A DNA stretch of 64,000 nucleotides from Roseibacillus ishigakijimensis (GCF_016595415.1 NZ_JAENIO010000005.1:62001-126000); one strand, 5' to 3'. Shown: positions 1 to 10,102, counted from the first letter of the stretch. The notes: generated by a model from the sequence alone, not told the origin. Translations and numbers: made by a program.

Positions 1-396
1 CAGGACTTCATATTGCAGGCCGGATTCGGTCTCGGTCACTTCCTCGCGCTTTTTGTTTTCGCTGAGGAATTTTTCGCCGGCCTCGATGTTTTCGGCTGCG
101 GCCGCTTCCTGCTTGGCCATAGCCTTGGCTTGCATTTCCTGCTGGAATTTCATCATCACGGCTTGCGCTTCTTCGTCAGAGACTTTCGACTCGGTGCCCG
201 CAGCCACTTCCTTCAGACCGGCGTGGAGGAGGTCGAGGTCCAGCTCCAGGCCGTCGGCTTTGATGCTTTCGCCGATGTTGCGTCCGATCAGGTAGGAAGC
301 TTTTTGTTGATCAGTTTCGAGCTTCACTTCTTCAGCGAGAGCGAGAGGGGAAAAGGAGGCCAACAGAAGGCCTGCGGTAAGGAATGATTTCATCAT
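1..396 (-). CDS. FKBP-type peptidyl-prolyl isomerase, N-terminal part (partial)
   Basis: The frame is open from the start at 396 to the window edge, giving 132 residues of a longer protein. A signal peptide (MMKSFLTAGLLLASF..., cleavage near ALA-EE) is followed by a helical region with QKASYLIGRNIGESIKADG and DLDLLHAGLKEVAAG. That is the dimerisation domain of Mip/FkpA/FklB-type periplasmic isomerases. The visible end, ESGLQYEVL, is where the FKBP fold normally begins, so the catalytic domain lies beyond the window. Two in-frame ATGs (394-396 and 391-393) could start it; neither has a Shine-Dalgarno sequence. The expected role is folding of exported proteins. Confidence 0.8.
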   Translation of the reverse strand, partial: MMKSFLTAGLLLASFSPLALAEEVKLETDQQKASYLIGRNIGESIKADGLELDLDLLHAGLKEVAAGTESKVSDEEAQAVMMKFQQEMQAKAMAKQEAAAAENIEAGEKFLSENKKREEVTETESGLQYEVL

Positions 397-537
397 CGGA
401 GGTGACAATCAGGCTCTCTGGCGATGGGGTCAAACGAATATCTCGATTTTTCTCAAAGGGTGAGGAAGGGAGAAAATGATGAAAGAAAGCTTGGTCCGGG
501 CTCGTCAAGAGGCCCTTTTCCCTTTGCGATGACGGCC

Positions 538-1326
538 ATGACAACCCCTTTCTTGACCATTGCGCGGGCCACGGTGTGGCAAGGCTCCACCGCCGCGCTC
601 AGGGAGCTGGACCTCACTTTATCCTTGGGAGAGAGCGTGGCCATCCTCGGTCCCAATGGTGCGGGCAAAAGCACCTTGCTCAAGCTCCTCGCCGGACAAT
701 TGCGGCCGGCCTATCATCCCGAGACCCGTTGCGAGCTTTTTGGCAAGCGGCTCTGGGACCTCGATACCCTGCGGGAAAGAATCGGGCTCGTTATGCCCGA
801 AGAGGTGAACCGGTTCCATCCCGCTGAGGAGGCTTTCGATGTCGTGCTTTCTTCCTTGCAAGGGGCCTATGGCATCACCCGGCAGATGCGCTTCAGTGAT
901 GCCGATCGCCGGGCGACCCGCGAAGTGATCGAACGGGTGGGGGTCGGGCCGCTGGCCGGGAAACCCTTCGGCCAACTTTCCTCCGGGGAGCAAAGGCGCT
1001 TCCTGATCGCGCGTGCGCTAGTGCACCAGCCGGAGGTCATCGTGCTCGACGAGCCCTCCACCGCCCTGGACTTCGCGGCGGCGGTCACCCTGGGGCAGAC
1101 CCTCCGGCAGCTGCTGCGGGAGGGGCAGACTCTGGTCTGGGTCACCCATCATCCCAGTGAGATCCCGCCCGAAGTGCAGCGGGTGATCTTGTTGCAGGCC
1201 GGCCGGGTCTTTGCAGATGGAACTCCCCGGGAAGAGCTCACTTCTGCCCGGTTGAGCGAGCTTTATGGCCTTCCGCTCAGCGTGGACTGGCACCGTGGCT
1301 GGTGCGAGGTGCGACCCGAGGAGTGA
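538..1326 (+). CDS. ABC transporter ATP-binding protein (YlmA-like)
   Basis: This is a cytoplasmic ABC ATPase of about 262 residues. It shows Walker A GPNGAGKST (residues 38-46), the signature LSSGEQRR, Walker B VIVLDEPS and the switch histidine in WVTHHPSE. The frame is open from 424, but the first 35-38 codons are low-complexity and unlike the family. The start is therefore placed at the ATG at 538, with 529 an alternative. No permease or binding-protein gene flanks it, so the partner and substrate cannot be read from context. It resembles the single-domain YlmA/ModF-like ATPases that are often encoded alone. Confidence 0.8.
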   Translation: MTTPFLTIARATVWQGSTAALRELDLTLSLGESVAILGPNGAGKSTLLKLLAGQLRPAYHPETRCELFGKRLWDLDTLRERIGLVMPEEVNRFHPAEEAFDVVLSSLQGAYGITRQMRFSDADRRATREVIERVGVGPLAGKPFGQLSSGEQRRFLIARALVHQPEVIVLDEPSTALDFAAAVTLGQTLRQLLREGQTLVWVTHHPSEIPPEVQRVILLQAGRVFADGTPREELTSARLSELYGLPLSVDWHRGWCEVRPEE

Positions 1327-1498
1327 GAGGTGTGGAGTGCTTGGCTGAAATAAGCAATCTTTTGTCCTTTTCTGATAGTTGAAGTGATGTTTTTGGCGCC
1401 GATTTGACTGAAGTCTTGGATGATTTGCCGTTTTTCTTCAGATATTGTCTTTTTTCGTCGTTTTGTTTTCCGAAGTCTCTCCTTTGGCTCAGGGCGCG

Positions 1499-1513
1499 TC
1501 AGATTTTATCTGA
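1499..1513. promoter_or_regulatory. Perfect 6-bp inverted repeat upstream of a PEP-CTERM gene
   Basis: TCAGAT-TTT-ATCTGA lies about 100 bases before the PEP-CTERM start, and CGTCA/TGACG flanks extend the symmetry. It could be an operator or a small hairpin. No protein can be assigned. The rest of 1327-1614 holds no convincing gene. Confidence 0.25.
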
Positions 1514-1614
1514 TTGACGGGGAAAGAGTGAGGACTTGAGATGAAAACGTTCCCCTGTCGATTAAGAAAAAGTTTGAGTCTTCTTCGGGCAGGGGTCTTA
1601 AATCCACATAGATA

Positions 1615-2514
1615 ATGAAAAAACCTACCACTATCATCTGTTCCTTAACCGCTTCGCTTTCATTTTGCGGGCTTTCTCAAGCCGCTCTCCTCAGTCACTG
1701 GACCTTTGATGATGGAAGTGGGCTGGTGGCGGCCGATACCGGAGGGTCGGTGGCCAACAATGGAACCTGGGCCAATGGCTCGGGCGATGGCTTGACCTGG
1801 GTCAGCGGGGTCGTTGGCGGGGCTGCACAATTGGCAGGGACGGTGAGCGATCAGCATTTTGACATCACCTCGGGAATTGAAGCTGACAACAAGACTCAGC
1901 TTTCCTACTCAATGTGGATCGCTCCCAACCTCACTCAGGCTGGCTCGGGTGGGGATTTGGATAACAAGGGCATCTTTACGACCGGGAGCGCGCAAGTCGC
2001 GCGCACCGACGGGATTACGGAAACGGTTTTTAACGGTCAGTTTTGGGGGGCGACTTGGCAATTTCAGAATGGACTCCGCCTCGACAATACGGGTGCTTTG
2101 CAGAACATCCAAGTTTATGACGGCTCAGAGACCGTGCCGGTCTGGAATCACGTCGTCTTCACGTGGGATGGCACTGCAGGGTCGCCGGCCTCCGGCGACG
2201 AGGTGGTCAATGTCTTTGTGAATGGGGGCCTTGCGGCTACCACGAGCTCGCGAAATGTCTCGCGACTGATTGACGACGGGGATTGGCAAATTGGCCGGGA
2301 TCGGGCGAATACCGGACGGATGTATGGAGGAGCCATTGACGATCTGGCGGTCTGGGACCAAGTGCTCACTCCGGAGGAGGTGAATTATATTTATCAAGGA
2401 GGGCTGGTGGGCCTGGATGCGCCGACTGCGCTCGTGGCGCAAGTGCCTGAGCCCTCGGTGGGATTGTTGGCGGGATTGGGGGGTCTTGTGCTCCTTCGCC
2501 GACGCCGTCGCTAG
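1615..2514 (+). CDS. LamG-domain protein with PEP-CTERM sorting signal
   Basis: This is a 299-residue exported protein. The signal peptide has cleavage near GLSQA-ALLSHW. The body is a concanavalin A-like/LamG jelly roll (SHWTFDDGSGLVAADTGG, then GGAIDDLAVWDQVLTPEEV), a common carbohydrate- or surface-binding fold. The C-terminus is a textbook PEP-CTERM signal: VPEPS, a hydrophobic helix, then five arginines. Such signals direct proteins to exosortase and are associated with envelope and exopolysaccharide. The exosortase gene is not in this window. The gene stands alone and is followed by a hairpin shared with the convergent DUF1080 gene. Confidence 0.85.
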   Translation: MKKPTTIICSLTASLSFCGLSQAALLSHWTFDDGSGLVAADTGGSVANNGTWANGSGDGLTWVSGVVGGAAQLAGTVSDQHFDITSGIEADNKTQLSYSMWIAPNLTQAGSGGDLDNKGIFTTGSAQVARTDGITETVFNGQFWGATWQFQNGLRLDNTGALQNIQVYDGSETVPVWNHVVFTWDGTAGSPASGDEVVNVFVNGGLAATTSSRNVSRLIDDGDWQIGRDRANTGRMYGGAIDDLAVWDQVLTPEEVNYIYQGGLVGLDAPTALVAQVPEPSVGLLAGLGGLVLLRRRRR

Positions 2515-2527
2515 AGTCGTCAGGGGG

Positions 2528-2560
2528 CTCAAGTGATCTTGTTTCAAAAGGTCACTTGAG
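2528..2560. terminator. Hairpin between convergent genes
   Basis: CTCAAGTGATC pairs with GGTCACTTGAG around an 11-base loop, an 11-bp stem with one G-T pair. It lies between the stops of the PEP-CTERM gene and the DUF1080 gene and could terminate both. It lacks a strong T tract on either strand. Confidence 0.6.
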
Positions 2561-2566
2561 TGAATT

Positions 2567-3370
2567 TCAGTCTCTGGAGTCCAGGGGTTTGAGCTGGATA
2601 TTGCGGAACCAAACGGGCTGGCCCTCGGCTTGCAAGGCGAGGTGCCCAAAGGCGAGTTCGCGCGGGACCCCTCGTTCGCTCAACTCCTTGGTCGAGACGA
2701 TGTGCCCCTGGGGATCGAGTTGGGGAGATTGGTAGCGGAGGACTTCTTTTCCATTCACGCGGTGGATGACTTGCTCGGATCCGTGGACCTCCAGCTCGAT
2801 GCTGACCCATTCCTCCGCCGGGAAGGTGGGCGCGCTGGATTCCACGATGTGCTGGGTCACCAATTCTCCATTCTGCTCCAGATGGGTGCCGGGAGTGCAA
2901 ACGTTTCCGGTAGGGCGGCGGCCATTTCCTTCGTCGGCAAGAAATTGGAATTCGAGGCTGACGGGGAAGGCTTGTTCCCGAGTCATGCTCTGCGGCGGTT
3001 GACTGTGGAACATGACGCCGCTGTTGAGATTCACGTAGTGAGGGGCATCGGGCATCATTTTCCCCGCAAAGCGGTATTCGAGCCGTAGGATGTAATGGGA
3101 ATAGGCCAAATCGGTATAGAGGTGGCCGAATTGGTTCTCAAAGGCCTCGTAGTTCTCGTAGCTGGCTTTCAGGATGCCGTCTTCCACGACAAAGGTGTCG
3201 TGCAAATTGACTCCCAATTCGTGTTTGGCAAACTTCGGGGTCCAGCCACTTAAGTCTTTGCCATTGAAAAGGGATACCCAGCCCTCGTTTGTTGGGGAGG
3301 AGTCCTGGCCCCAGAGGGGAGAGAGTAGTAGCAGGGGACTGAGGGCGCGGGTAATGAGCTTCATCGCCAT
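2567..3370 (-). CDS. DUF1080 protein (3-keto-glycoside hydrolase-like)
   Basis: This is a 267-residue exported protein. After a signal peptide ending near PLWGQ comes the family hallmark EGWVSLFNGKDLSGWTPK. Further jelly-roll strands follow (GVMFHSQPPQSMTREQAF, FRNIQLKPLD). Some DUF1080 proteins hydrolyse 3-keto-disaccharides or hydrate 3-keto-glucal in the periplasm after oxidation by a Gfo/Idh/MocA enzyme. A Gfo/Idh enzyme is encoded in the xylose locus 52 kb away, but a link is only inferred. The second ATG at 3364 is an equally good start. The gene is transcribed divergently from the giant delta-60 protein. Confidence 0.8.
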   Translation of the reverse strand: MAMKLITRALSPLLLLSPLWGQDSSPTNEGWVSLFNGKDLSGWTPKFAKHELGVNLHDTFVVEDGILKASYENYEAFENQFGHLYTDLAYSHYILRLEYRFAGKMMPDAPHYVNLNSGVMFHSQPPQSMTREQAFPVSLEFQFLADEGNGRRPTGNVCTPGTHLEQNGELVTQHIVESSAPTFPAEEWVSIELEVHGSEQVIHRVNGKEVLRYQSPQLDPQGHIVSTKELSERGVPRELAFGHLALQAEGQPVWFRNIQLKPLDSRD

Positions 3371-3508
3371 TCTCTATAGTCGAATTGCCGCTGGAGCCAA
3401 GCAGGGATGGGCCGCAGGACGTAATTGGGCGCGGTCCTGGGGGCCGAAAACATCTTTCTTGTCAGTAGGATGAAAAGCGGAATATAAAAAATTGTTAGAA
3501 CAGCACGT

Positions 3509-6500
3509 ATGATGAAAAAATACCTCTTTCCTGGTCTTGTCGGGCAGCTGGTCTGCGGCCTTTTGGGAGCGGCTCCCGATTCGGTGGACCCTGCCTTTGC
3601 GGCCTCTGCGGGTTCTTTCTATGAAGCCTCCGAGTTTGGAGGGGTCGCTTCCACTCTGGTGCAACCGGATGGAAAATTGCTGATTGGCTCCAATGAGATG
3701 CTCGCCGTGGGAGGCATCTACCCTTCATTGATTCGCTTCAATGGAGACGGTTCGGTGGACGAGACCTTTGCCGCTGATGACAATGCGGTGGGGGAGGGAA
3801 ATGGCATTCGCTGGCAGGGGCAGGGTTGGCCGGAGGTGCATGCCCTCGGTTTGCAATCGGATGGTAAAATCATCGCTGCGGGGGTGATGAACAGTTACCG
3901 CGATGCGACGCTCACCGGCACGGAGTATCTCTCCAGCATCATCCGGTTTCAGGCCGACGGTTCCTATGACGAGACCTTTTTGGCCTACGGCACCCAGCCT
4001 GATGGCGGGCTCAATTATATCGAGGAAGTGACTGTGCAGCCGGATGACATGGTGATCTGCGTGGGCGGCTTCCGCGGCTTCCGGAATAAGGCCGATGCCT
4101 CCTACACCCCGCGCTACGGCATCGCTCGTCTCCAGGCCGACGGCTCTCTGGATAGTGGATTCGAGGTTCTGCCGGGTGATTTTGGTGTGCCTGCCGGGGC
4201 GACCAATATCTCGGGCTTCTTTCGCCATGCCGCCGTCGATGCCGGGGGAAAAATCTATGTGGTGGGCGAATGGTCCTGGGGAAACACCTTTCCCAAGGAG
4301 TCGCTTCCGGTCTTTGCCCGGCTTCACTCCAATGGCGCGCTCGATCCCGCCTTTCAAGCGGCGGTCCCGACTGGGATCGACTCATTCGAAAGTGTGGTGT
4401 TGGAGCCCAATGGGGAGATCACTCTGTTGGCTCGCAAGAGTGATAACACCAGCTACTTGGCTCGCTTTCAGCCCAACGGCCAGCTTTCGCCCTCCTTTTC
4501 CCTCGCGCCCGGTCTTTCTTATCTCGACGCCCGTCCCTTGCGCCGCGATCCGCAGGGTAAATTCATTCTCTCTTCGGCGGCTGGCTACGGGGCGGCGCGC
4601 GACACCCTGATTCGGTTGAATAACGACGGTTCGCTGGATGGGACTTTCCATCCCAGCGCAAGTTGGGTTGGGGTGGCCGAACGCACGGCCTACTTTTCCA
4701 GCGTGGTGACCGCCCCAAGCGGGCGCATTTTCTCGGGGTCGTTTTTCGACCGGGTGCAGGGCACGGAGACCGTCAAGATCGTTGCCTTTGAGGGGGAGTC
4801 CTTGCCAGCGGAGGTGGCGTGGGCGGCGACCGCGCCCCGGGTGGTGGAGTCGGCGGGCGTGCTTTCCCTCGTCGTGTATCGGTCGGGAGCGGCCACGAGT
4901 GCGGCCAGCGTCGATTATGCCTTTGCGGCGGGCAGTGCGGGAGCAGAAGATTTTTCGCCCGCCAGCGGCACTCTCACTTGGGCAGCGGGCGAAAGCGGAC
5001 CCCGGGTGATGGCTTTGACCGTGCTTGATGACAATCTGACCGAGGGAGAGGAGTCCCTGACGGTGACCTTGTCCAATGCCAGTGGGATGGCCATCGCCGG
5101 TCCCGCCAGTGCGACGGTGACCTTGATTGATGACGAGACCGCGCCCACTCTGCTTTCCCAGCCCGCTTCGCTGACGGTCAAAGAAGGGCAGCCCGCTTCC
5201 TTCCGGGTGGTGGTGGAAAGTCCGGTCCCTCCGACTTACCAATGGTTCTTGGGCAGCGAGCCCGTTCCGGGGGCCACCGGGGCGAGTCTCTCGCTGGTTA
5301 CTACTTCCTCCGCGCAGGCGGGAGATTACACCGTCGTGGTGAGCACGCCAGCGGGCTCGGTGACTTCGGCAGTGGCGACCTTGACCGTGCTTCCCCCGGC
5401 GGCGGCCTGGGATGCCACTTTCGCGGTGTCGGGGGTGACCCAGCCCGGAAGTTTCCAACTCTTGCCGGACGACTCCGTGCTGATGCTGGATGGCAATCAC
5501 TTCGATGGCTACACTTTGCGGAAACTGGATTCGACCTTCACTGCCGACGAGACCTTCACGGTTACCACCACGCCGGCCAGCGGTTATCCGGAAAATCAGG
5601 CCTACCCTTCGCCCTTGGCTTTGCCCCAAGGGAAGTTTCTGGTGGAAGGGCGCTTTTCGCAAGTGAATGGGGAGGAGCGACTCTTCTTGGCGCGAATGAA
5701 TGATGATGGCTCGGTGGATGCTGATTTCGTGCCCTTCTTCAATGACCCCTTCGAGATGCGAGGGTTCACGACGAGCATCCAGTTTCTCACCGGGGTGGAG
5801 GTCACGCCCACAGGCCAGGTTTACGTGATGGTTCGATCGGCTAGCCAAGGCAGCGGGCTCTTTCGCCTGACGGCGCAAGGAGCCATTGATGCCAGCTTCG
5901 CCCATGGCTTCAACTATTCCACCAATGCCGCTCTGCACGATCTAGTGGAATTGCCCGATGGCTCGATTCTGGTGGGCTTTGGGGCCGGAGGGTTCGGAAC
6001 CTCCCAGCGGGGGATCCGTAAGATTCTGCCCGATGGTGCCATTGATCCCGCCTTTAGCGAAATCACGGGCTTGACCACCAGCGTCTCTGCTCTGCAGCTC
6101 TTGTCCGACGGGCGCTTCTTGGCAGCCATTGGCAATAGCTTGCGTGTTTACAGCGCGTCGGGAAGTTTGCAGGAGAGCTACACTTTCAGTGGCACGATCA
6201 CCTCCCTGCAGTCTTATCGCGGCCGGATTTTGCTCACCGGGGTGACCGCGTATGAGGGAGTTCCTTTGCCTGGGCTGGCCTTGTTTTCGCTCGATGGTTC
6301 GGTGGACGACAATTTCCCCGGGGGAGCCGGTCCGAATGCCAACGTGGTCAATGTGCATCTCGATAGCCAAGGACGCATTGTGGTGCAGGGTGGTTTCACG
6401 ACTTGGAATGGAAATCCCGCGCCCGGCTTGGCCCGTTTGCTGGTGGAGCGCGCCGAGGTCGCCTTCCAGACGCTCAGTGGGATGGTTTTGGAAAATGCCG

Positions 6501-9500
6501 GGACCTTCGCGTTGGAGCTGGTTCGCTATGGCGATGCGAGTGCGGCGGCTTCCGTGCGGGTCGTCAGCAACGAAGGCACGGCTCTGGCGGGCGCGGATTT
6601 TCAGGCGCTGGATGAGGTGGTGAGCTGGGCCGCTGGGGAGAGCGGTCCGCGCCTGGTGACCGTTACTTTGCTGGATGATAGTGACCTGGAGAGCGAGGAG
6701 GAGCTGAGTTTGCACTTGTCGGATCCCTCGGGAGTTCGGCTCGTGGCCGGTGACTTTACCCTGAGGCTCTTGGATGATGACTCCTTTCCCCAGATTGCCG
6801 AGCAGCCTTCTTCGCAACAGGTTTTGGCAGGTTCGGCGGCGAGTTTCACTGTGGTGGCCACCAGTCCGGTGGCGATGAGTTATCAGTGGTATTTTGAGGG
6901 AGACCTCTTGCCGGGGGCAACCGAGGCCACCTATGCCATCCCCGCTGCCAGCGAGGCGGAAGAAGGGGCCTATCACGTCGTGGTGAGCAATGAATTTGGA
7001 AGCACCCCCTCCGGGTCCGCTTCCTTGAGTATTCTGGCGGATCCAACGACGCGCTCTCCTCTTTTCACCGCTCCTGCTTCTCCGCCCTCGAGCGGAACCG
7101 TGGCCATCGTGGTGCCCGCTCCCGATGGAGGCGCTTATCTGGGCGGCTCCTTCCGCGACTTTGGCGGGAACGCTGATCGCGACTATCTGGCCAAGATTCA
7201 CGAAGATGGCAGCCTCGACGAGAGCTTCCAGCCGCCGGTGCTCAGCAGCCAGGTGGAAGACCTGGTGGTGGCCCCCAATGGCGATCTCTTCGTGGTGGGG
7301 GGATTTCCCGGGCGCCTATTCAAGCTCGCTGCCGATGGCAGCGAGGATACCGCCTTTTCTGCCAATCGGGGGACCGGAGGTGACAATGGAGCCAATGCGG
7401 TGGGGCTTCTTCCCGATGGCTCGGTGATGGTGGCCGGGGACTTCCGGAGTTGGAATGGCACCGTGATTTCGGCCTTTAATGCACCGAACTCCCACCTCAT
7501 CCGCCTCAATCCCGATGGCACCTTGCACCCGGCTCGTTATCCCAATCCCGGCCACAGCAACCACTACTTGCTGAACAGTGAGGAGCTGCTTGTTCTTCCC
7601 GATGGGAAAATCCTCCTCAGCTACGATCAGACAAGTGGGATTTATGCCAAAGTGCGCCTTTATGAGCCGGACGGAGCGGAAGTGACGAGTTTCGTCTATC
7701 CGTTTTCTTCCCGGCGTATCGACCACTTCGCACGCTTCAGCGATGGGGACTTTCTTTTCGCAGGGGATAACTTTCTCGCCAAGGTCGATGCCACGGGGGC
7801 GGTGGTCGCGAGCTACGATACGACGGTCGACTGGTTCTCGGCAGCCATTCAGTGGGATGGCAAAGTGATCGGTGCCCGCAATGCCAACCAGCTTCGTTTG
7901 CAACGCTTTCTCCCGGATCAACAGCTTGATGCGATTTACGATATGGGTAGTAAATTCAATGGCCACGTGGAGTCGGTGGCATTGCGAGCCGATGGCCGGC
8001 TTTGGGCCGCAGGGCAATTCTCCTCTTTCGATGGCAGTCCTGTTCCCCGGGTGGTTTTGTTGGAAAATGAGCTCGTTGATTTGGTGATCACCACTCACCC
8101 GGCGGACCTGATCCTCGATCCTGGCGAGACGGCCGTCTTCACCTGCGAGGCCGTGGGCACTTCCGAGCTGTTTTACCAGTGGGCAAAAAATGGCGAGCCC
8201 TTGCCCGGGGAGACGGCGGCTACCCTCACCCTTCCTCCCGTGGAGGAGGAGAACGAGGGCCGCTACACCTGCACGGTGACCAATGAGTCCGGCTTTGAGA
8301 TTTCGCAAGAGGCTCGCCTCATCGTCTTGGGCGCGCCGGAAATCGTCAGCTTGTCGGAAGACGTCGTGGCCGTGGAGGGCAATGAGGTCACGCTGCGGGG
8401 GGAAGCCCTGGGCGCGGGCACCTTGAACTATCAGTGGCAGAAAAATGGCTCCAATTTGCCGGGAGAAACCCGTGCCACCCTGACCTTCTCGCCCGTGGGG
8501 CTGAGCGATCAAGCGGGTTATCGTTTGGTCGTGAGCAACGATTTGGGCTCGATCACCAGTGAGTCCGTGACGGTGACGGTGGACCCCAATTCTGCCGCCC
8601 CTCATCCTGACTTTGCGGCCCTCACCTTGCAGAGTGGCAGCATCTGGGCCATCCAGCCTCTACCCGGGGGCAACGTGCTCGTCGGCGGGGATTTCATCGC
8701 GCTCAGTGATGGGGTCAACACCTCGGGAGACCGGCTGGCGGTGGTCTCTCCGGCGGGTGAGGTCCTGAGTGGGAGCTCGCTGTCGGCCAACAAGACCGTC
8801 ACCTCCTTTTACCGGCAGGAAGATGGCAAAATCCTCCTTGCGGGATCGTTCACGGCGGTCAATGGACAGGCCCGGGGCTTGGCGGCCCGGCTTAATGCCG
8901 ATTGGACTCTCGATGAGAGCTTTGTCCCGGCGGGGGGAGGTGGGTTCTTTGCGGCGCAGGATATTCTGCAGGATGGCGATGGCAAAGTGCTGGTCTGCGG
9001 GGATTTCGCTGACTGGGGGGGAGCGGCCAATACCGCCTATCTGGCTCGCCTGAATGCCGATGGGAGCGTGGATCCTTCGTTCACTAGTTATGCGAACAGT
9101 TTCACCAAAAGCGTGGGTCTTTTTTCGGATGGTAAATACCTCATCGCGGGGTGGTTCGGGGACTACGGGGGCAGTGCCAGTGCCGACGGTCTCGTGCGCC
9201 TGAATGCGGATGGCAGCCTGGATGAGTCCCAGCTCTTCAATGCCACTTCTCACTTCTCAGGAAAGGCCTTCCTCTCTTCTTCGGGTGAGGTTTATTCGGC
9301 TCCGGCCTTCCAAAACGCCATTGTCAAATACAGCGCGGAAGGGGATTTGGAAGGTGGCTTTGCGGCTACGTTTGCCGCCAACGGCAAGACCTTGGCCTTT
9401 GCGGAAAAAGAGGGCGGGGGGCTCGTGCTCGCGGGCGATTTCACCATGGCTCATGGAGAGAGCTCCCTGCGCATTGCGTCTGTGCAAGCCGATGGCACGC

Positions 9501-10102
9501 GAGTGACCGCCTTCCAGAGCGGGAGCGGGTTCGATGCCTCGGTCAAGGCCTTGGCTGTCGCGGAGGATGGTTCCCTGTGGGTGGGGGGAGACTTTACGAC
9601 TTACAATGGCCATTCCTTCCCGGGGCTCCTTCGTCTGCGCGGGGAGGCGGGGGCTACCGTGAGTGATCCCTGGGAGGACTTCGTGGCGGGGCTTCCTTCG
9701 GGCCAGCAGGGTGAGGATGGTGATCCCGACGGAGATGGCGTGCCCAATTTGCTGGAGTATGTCTATGGAACCGATCCGCTGGCGAGCAATCCCTATCCCC
9801 ACATGGAAGGGGGACGGGCTTGGACGGGCAGTGCCATCAATGCTGCCGTGCCCGGAGCCGACCTGGACCCCGCTGCTCGCTATTGGACCATCGCTTTCCG
9901 CTTTCCCTACGATAGCAAAGGGGTGACCTTAACGCCGCAGGCCACGCGGAATCTGGCCGACTTCGAAGACGGATCTGCCCAGCTTACCCCCTTGGGGGAG
10001 CCGGTGCCGGAGGGCGACTTTTACCTGCAGCGCTACTACTTCACCCCCGATAGCCGCAGCGCGAGCCGGGGCTTCATGCGCTTGCGGGCCAGCCGCAACT
10101 AG
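3509..10102 (+). CDS. Giant delta-60 repeat / Calx-beta / Ig-like surface protein
   Basis: This is a 2197-residue exported protein built from modules. A signal peptide (MMKKYLFPGLVGQLVCGLLG) leads into delta-60 block 1 (about residues 30-425; units like FNGDGSVDETF and LQSDGKIIAAG). Next come Calx-beta 1 (430-540), Ig-like 1 (546-627), delta-60 block 2 (630-977), Calx-beta 2 (980-1090), Ig-like 2 (1094-1176), delta-60 block 3 (1190-1517), Ig-like 3 and 4 (1526-1691) and delta-60 block 4 (1697-2044). A calcium-loop segment (GEDGDPDGDGVPNLLEYVYG, 2067-2086) and a short tail end it. Delta-60 blocks probably fold as beta-propellers; adhesion or matrix binding is a guess. No PEP-CTERM is present. 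Boundaries are estimated by eye. Confidence 0.85.
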   Translation: MMKKYLFPGLVGQLVCGLLGAAPDSVDPAFAASAGSFYEASEFGGVASTLVQPDGKLLIGSNEMLAVGGIYPSLIRFNGDGSVDETFAADDNAVGEGNGIRWQGQGWPEVHALGLQSDGKIIAAGVMNSYRDATLTGTEYLSSIIRFQADGSYDETFLAYGTQPDGGLNYIEEVTVQPDDMVICVGGFRGFRNKADASYTPRYGIARLQADGSLDSGFEVLPGDFGVPAGATNISGFFRHAAVDAGGKIYVVGEWSWGNTFPKESLPVFARLHSNGALDPAFQAAVPTGIDSFESVVLEPNGEITLLARKSDNTSYLARFQPNGQLSPSFSLAPGLSYLDARPLRRDPQGKFILSSAAGYGAARDTLIRLNNDGSLDGTFHPSASWVGVAERTAYFSSVVTAPSGRIFSGSFFDRVQGTETVKIVAFEGESLPAEVAWAATAPRVVESAGVLSLVVYRSGAATSAASVDYAFAAGSAGAEDFSPASGTLTWAAGESGPRVMALTVLDDNLTEGEESLTVTLSNASGMAIAGPASATVTLIDDETAPTLLSQPASLTVKEGQPASFRVVVESPVPPTYQWFLGSEPVPGATGASLSLVTTSSAQAGDYTVVVSTPAGSVTSAVATLTVLPPAAAWDATFAVSGVTQPGSFQLLPDDSVLMLDGNHFDGYTLRKLDSTFTADETFTVTTTPASGYPENQAYPSPLALPQGKFLVEGRFSQVNGEERLFLARMNDDGSVDADFVPFFNDPFEMRGFTTSIQFLTGVEVTPTGQVYVMVRSASQGSGLFRLTAQGAIDASFAHGFNYSTNAALHDLVELPDGSILVGFGAGGFGTSQRGIRKILPDGAIDPAFSEITGLTTSVSALQLLSDGRFLAAIGNSLRVYSASGSLQESYTFSGTITSLQSYRGRILLTGVTAYEGVPLPGLALFSLDGSVDDNFPGGAGPNANVVNVHLDSQGRIVVQGGFTTWNGNPAPGLARLLVERAEVAFQTLSGMVLENAGTFALELVRYGDASAAASVRVVSNEGTALAGADFQALDEVVSWAAGESGPRLVTVTLLDDSDLESEEELSLHLSDPSGVRLVAGDFTLRLLDDDSFPQIAEQPSSQQVLAGSAASFTVVATSPVAMSYQWYFEGDLLPGATEATYAIPAASEAEEGAYHVVVSNEFGSTPSGSASLSILADPTTRSPLFTAPASPPSSGTVAIVVPAPDGGAYLGGSFRDFGGNADRDYLAKIHEDGSLDESFQPPVLSSQVEDLVVAPNGDLFVVGGFPGRLFKLAADGSEDTAFSANRGTGGDNGANAVGLLPDGSVMVAGDFRSWNGTVISAFNAPNSHLIRLNPDGTLHPARYPNPGHSNHYLLNSEELLVLPDGKILLSYDQTSGIYAKVRLYEPDGAEVTSFVYPFSSRRIDHFARFSDGDFLFAGDNFLAKVDATGAVVASYDTTVDWFSAAIQWDGKVIGARNANQLRLQRFLPDQQLDAIYDMGSKFNGHVESVALRADGRLWAAGQFSSFDGSPVPRVVLLENELVDLVITTHPADLILDPGETAVFTCEAVGTSELFYQWAKNGEPLPGETAATLTLPPVEEENEGRYTCTVTNESGFEISQEARLIVLGAPEIVSLSEDVVAVEGNEVTLRGEALGAGTLNYQWQKNGSNLPGETRATLTFSPVGLSDQAGYRLVVSNDLGSITSESVTVTVDPNSAAPHPDFAALTLQSGSIWAIQPLPGGNVLVGGDFIALSDGVNTSGDRLAVVSPAGEVLSGSSLSANKTVTSFYRQEDGKILLAGSFTAVNGQARGLAARLNADWTLDESFVPAGGGGFFAAQDILQDGDGKVLVCGDFADWGGAANTAYLARLNADGSVDPSFTSYANSFTKSVGLFSDGKYLIAGWFGDYGGSASADGLVRLNADGSLDESQLFNATSHFSGKAFLSSSGEVYSAPAFQNAIVKYSAEGDLEGGFAATFAANGKTLAFAEKEGGGLVLAGDFTMAHGESSLRIASVQADGTRVTAFQSGSGFDASVKALAVAEDGSLWVGGDFTTYNGHSFPGLLRLRGEAGATVSDPWEDFVAGLPSGQQGEDGDPDGDGVPNLLEYVYGTDPLASNPYPHMEGGRAWTGSAINAAVPGADLDPAARYWTIAFRFPYDSKGVTLTPQATRNLADFEDGSAQLTPLGEPVPEGDFYLQRYYFTPDSRSASRGFMRLRASRN

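Noticed and set aside
4382-8605. Minus-strand frames of over 400 codons inside the giant delta-60 gene
   Set aside because: The plus-strand product has clear repeating domains throughout; the minus-strand frames are shadows.
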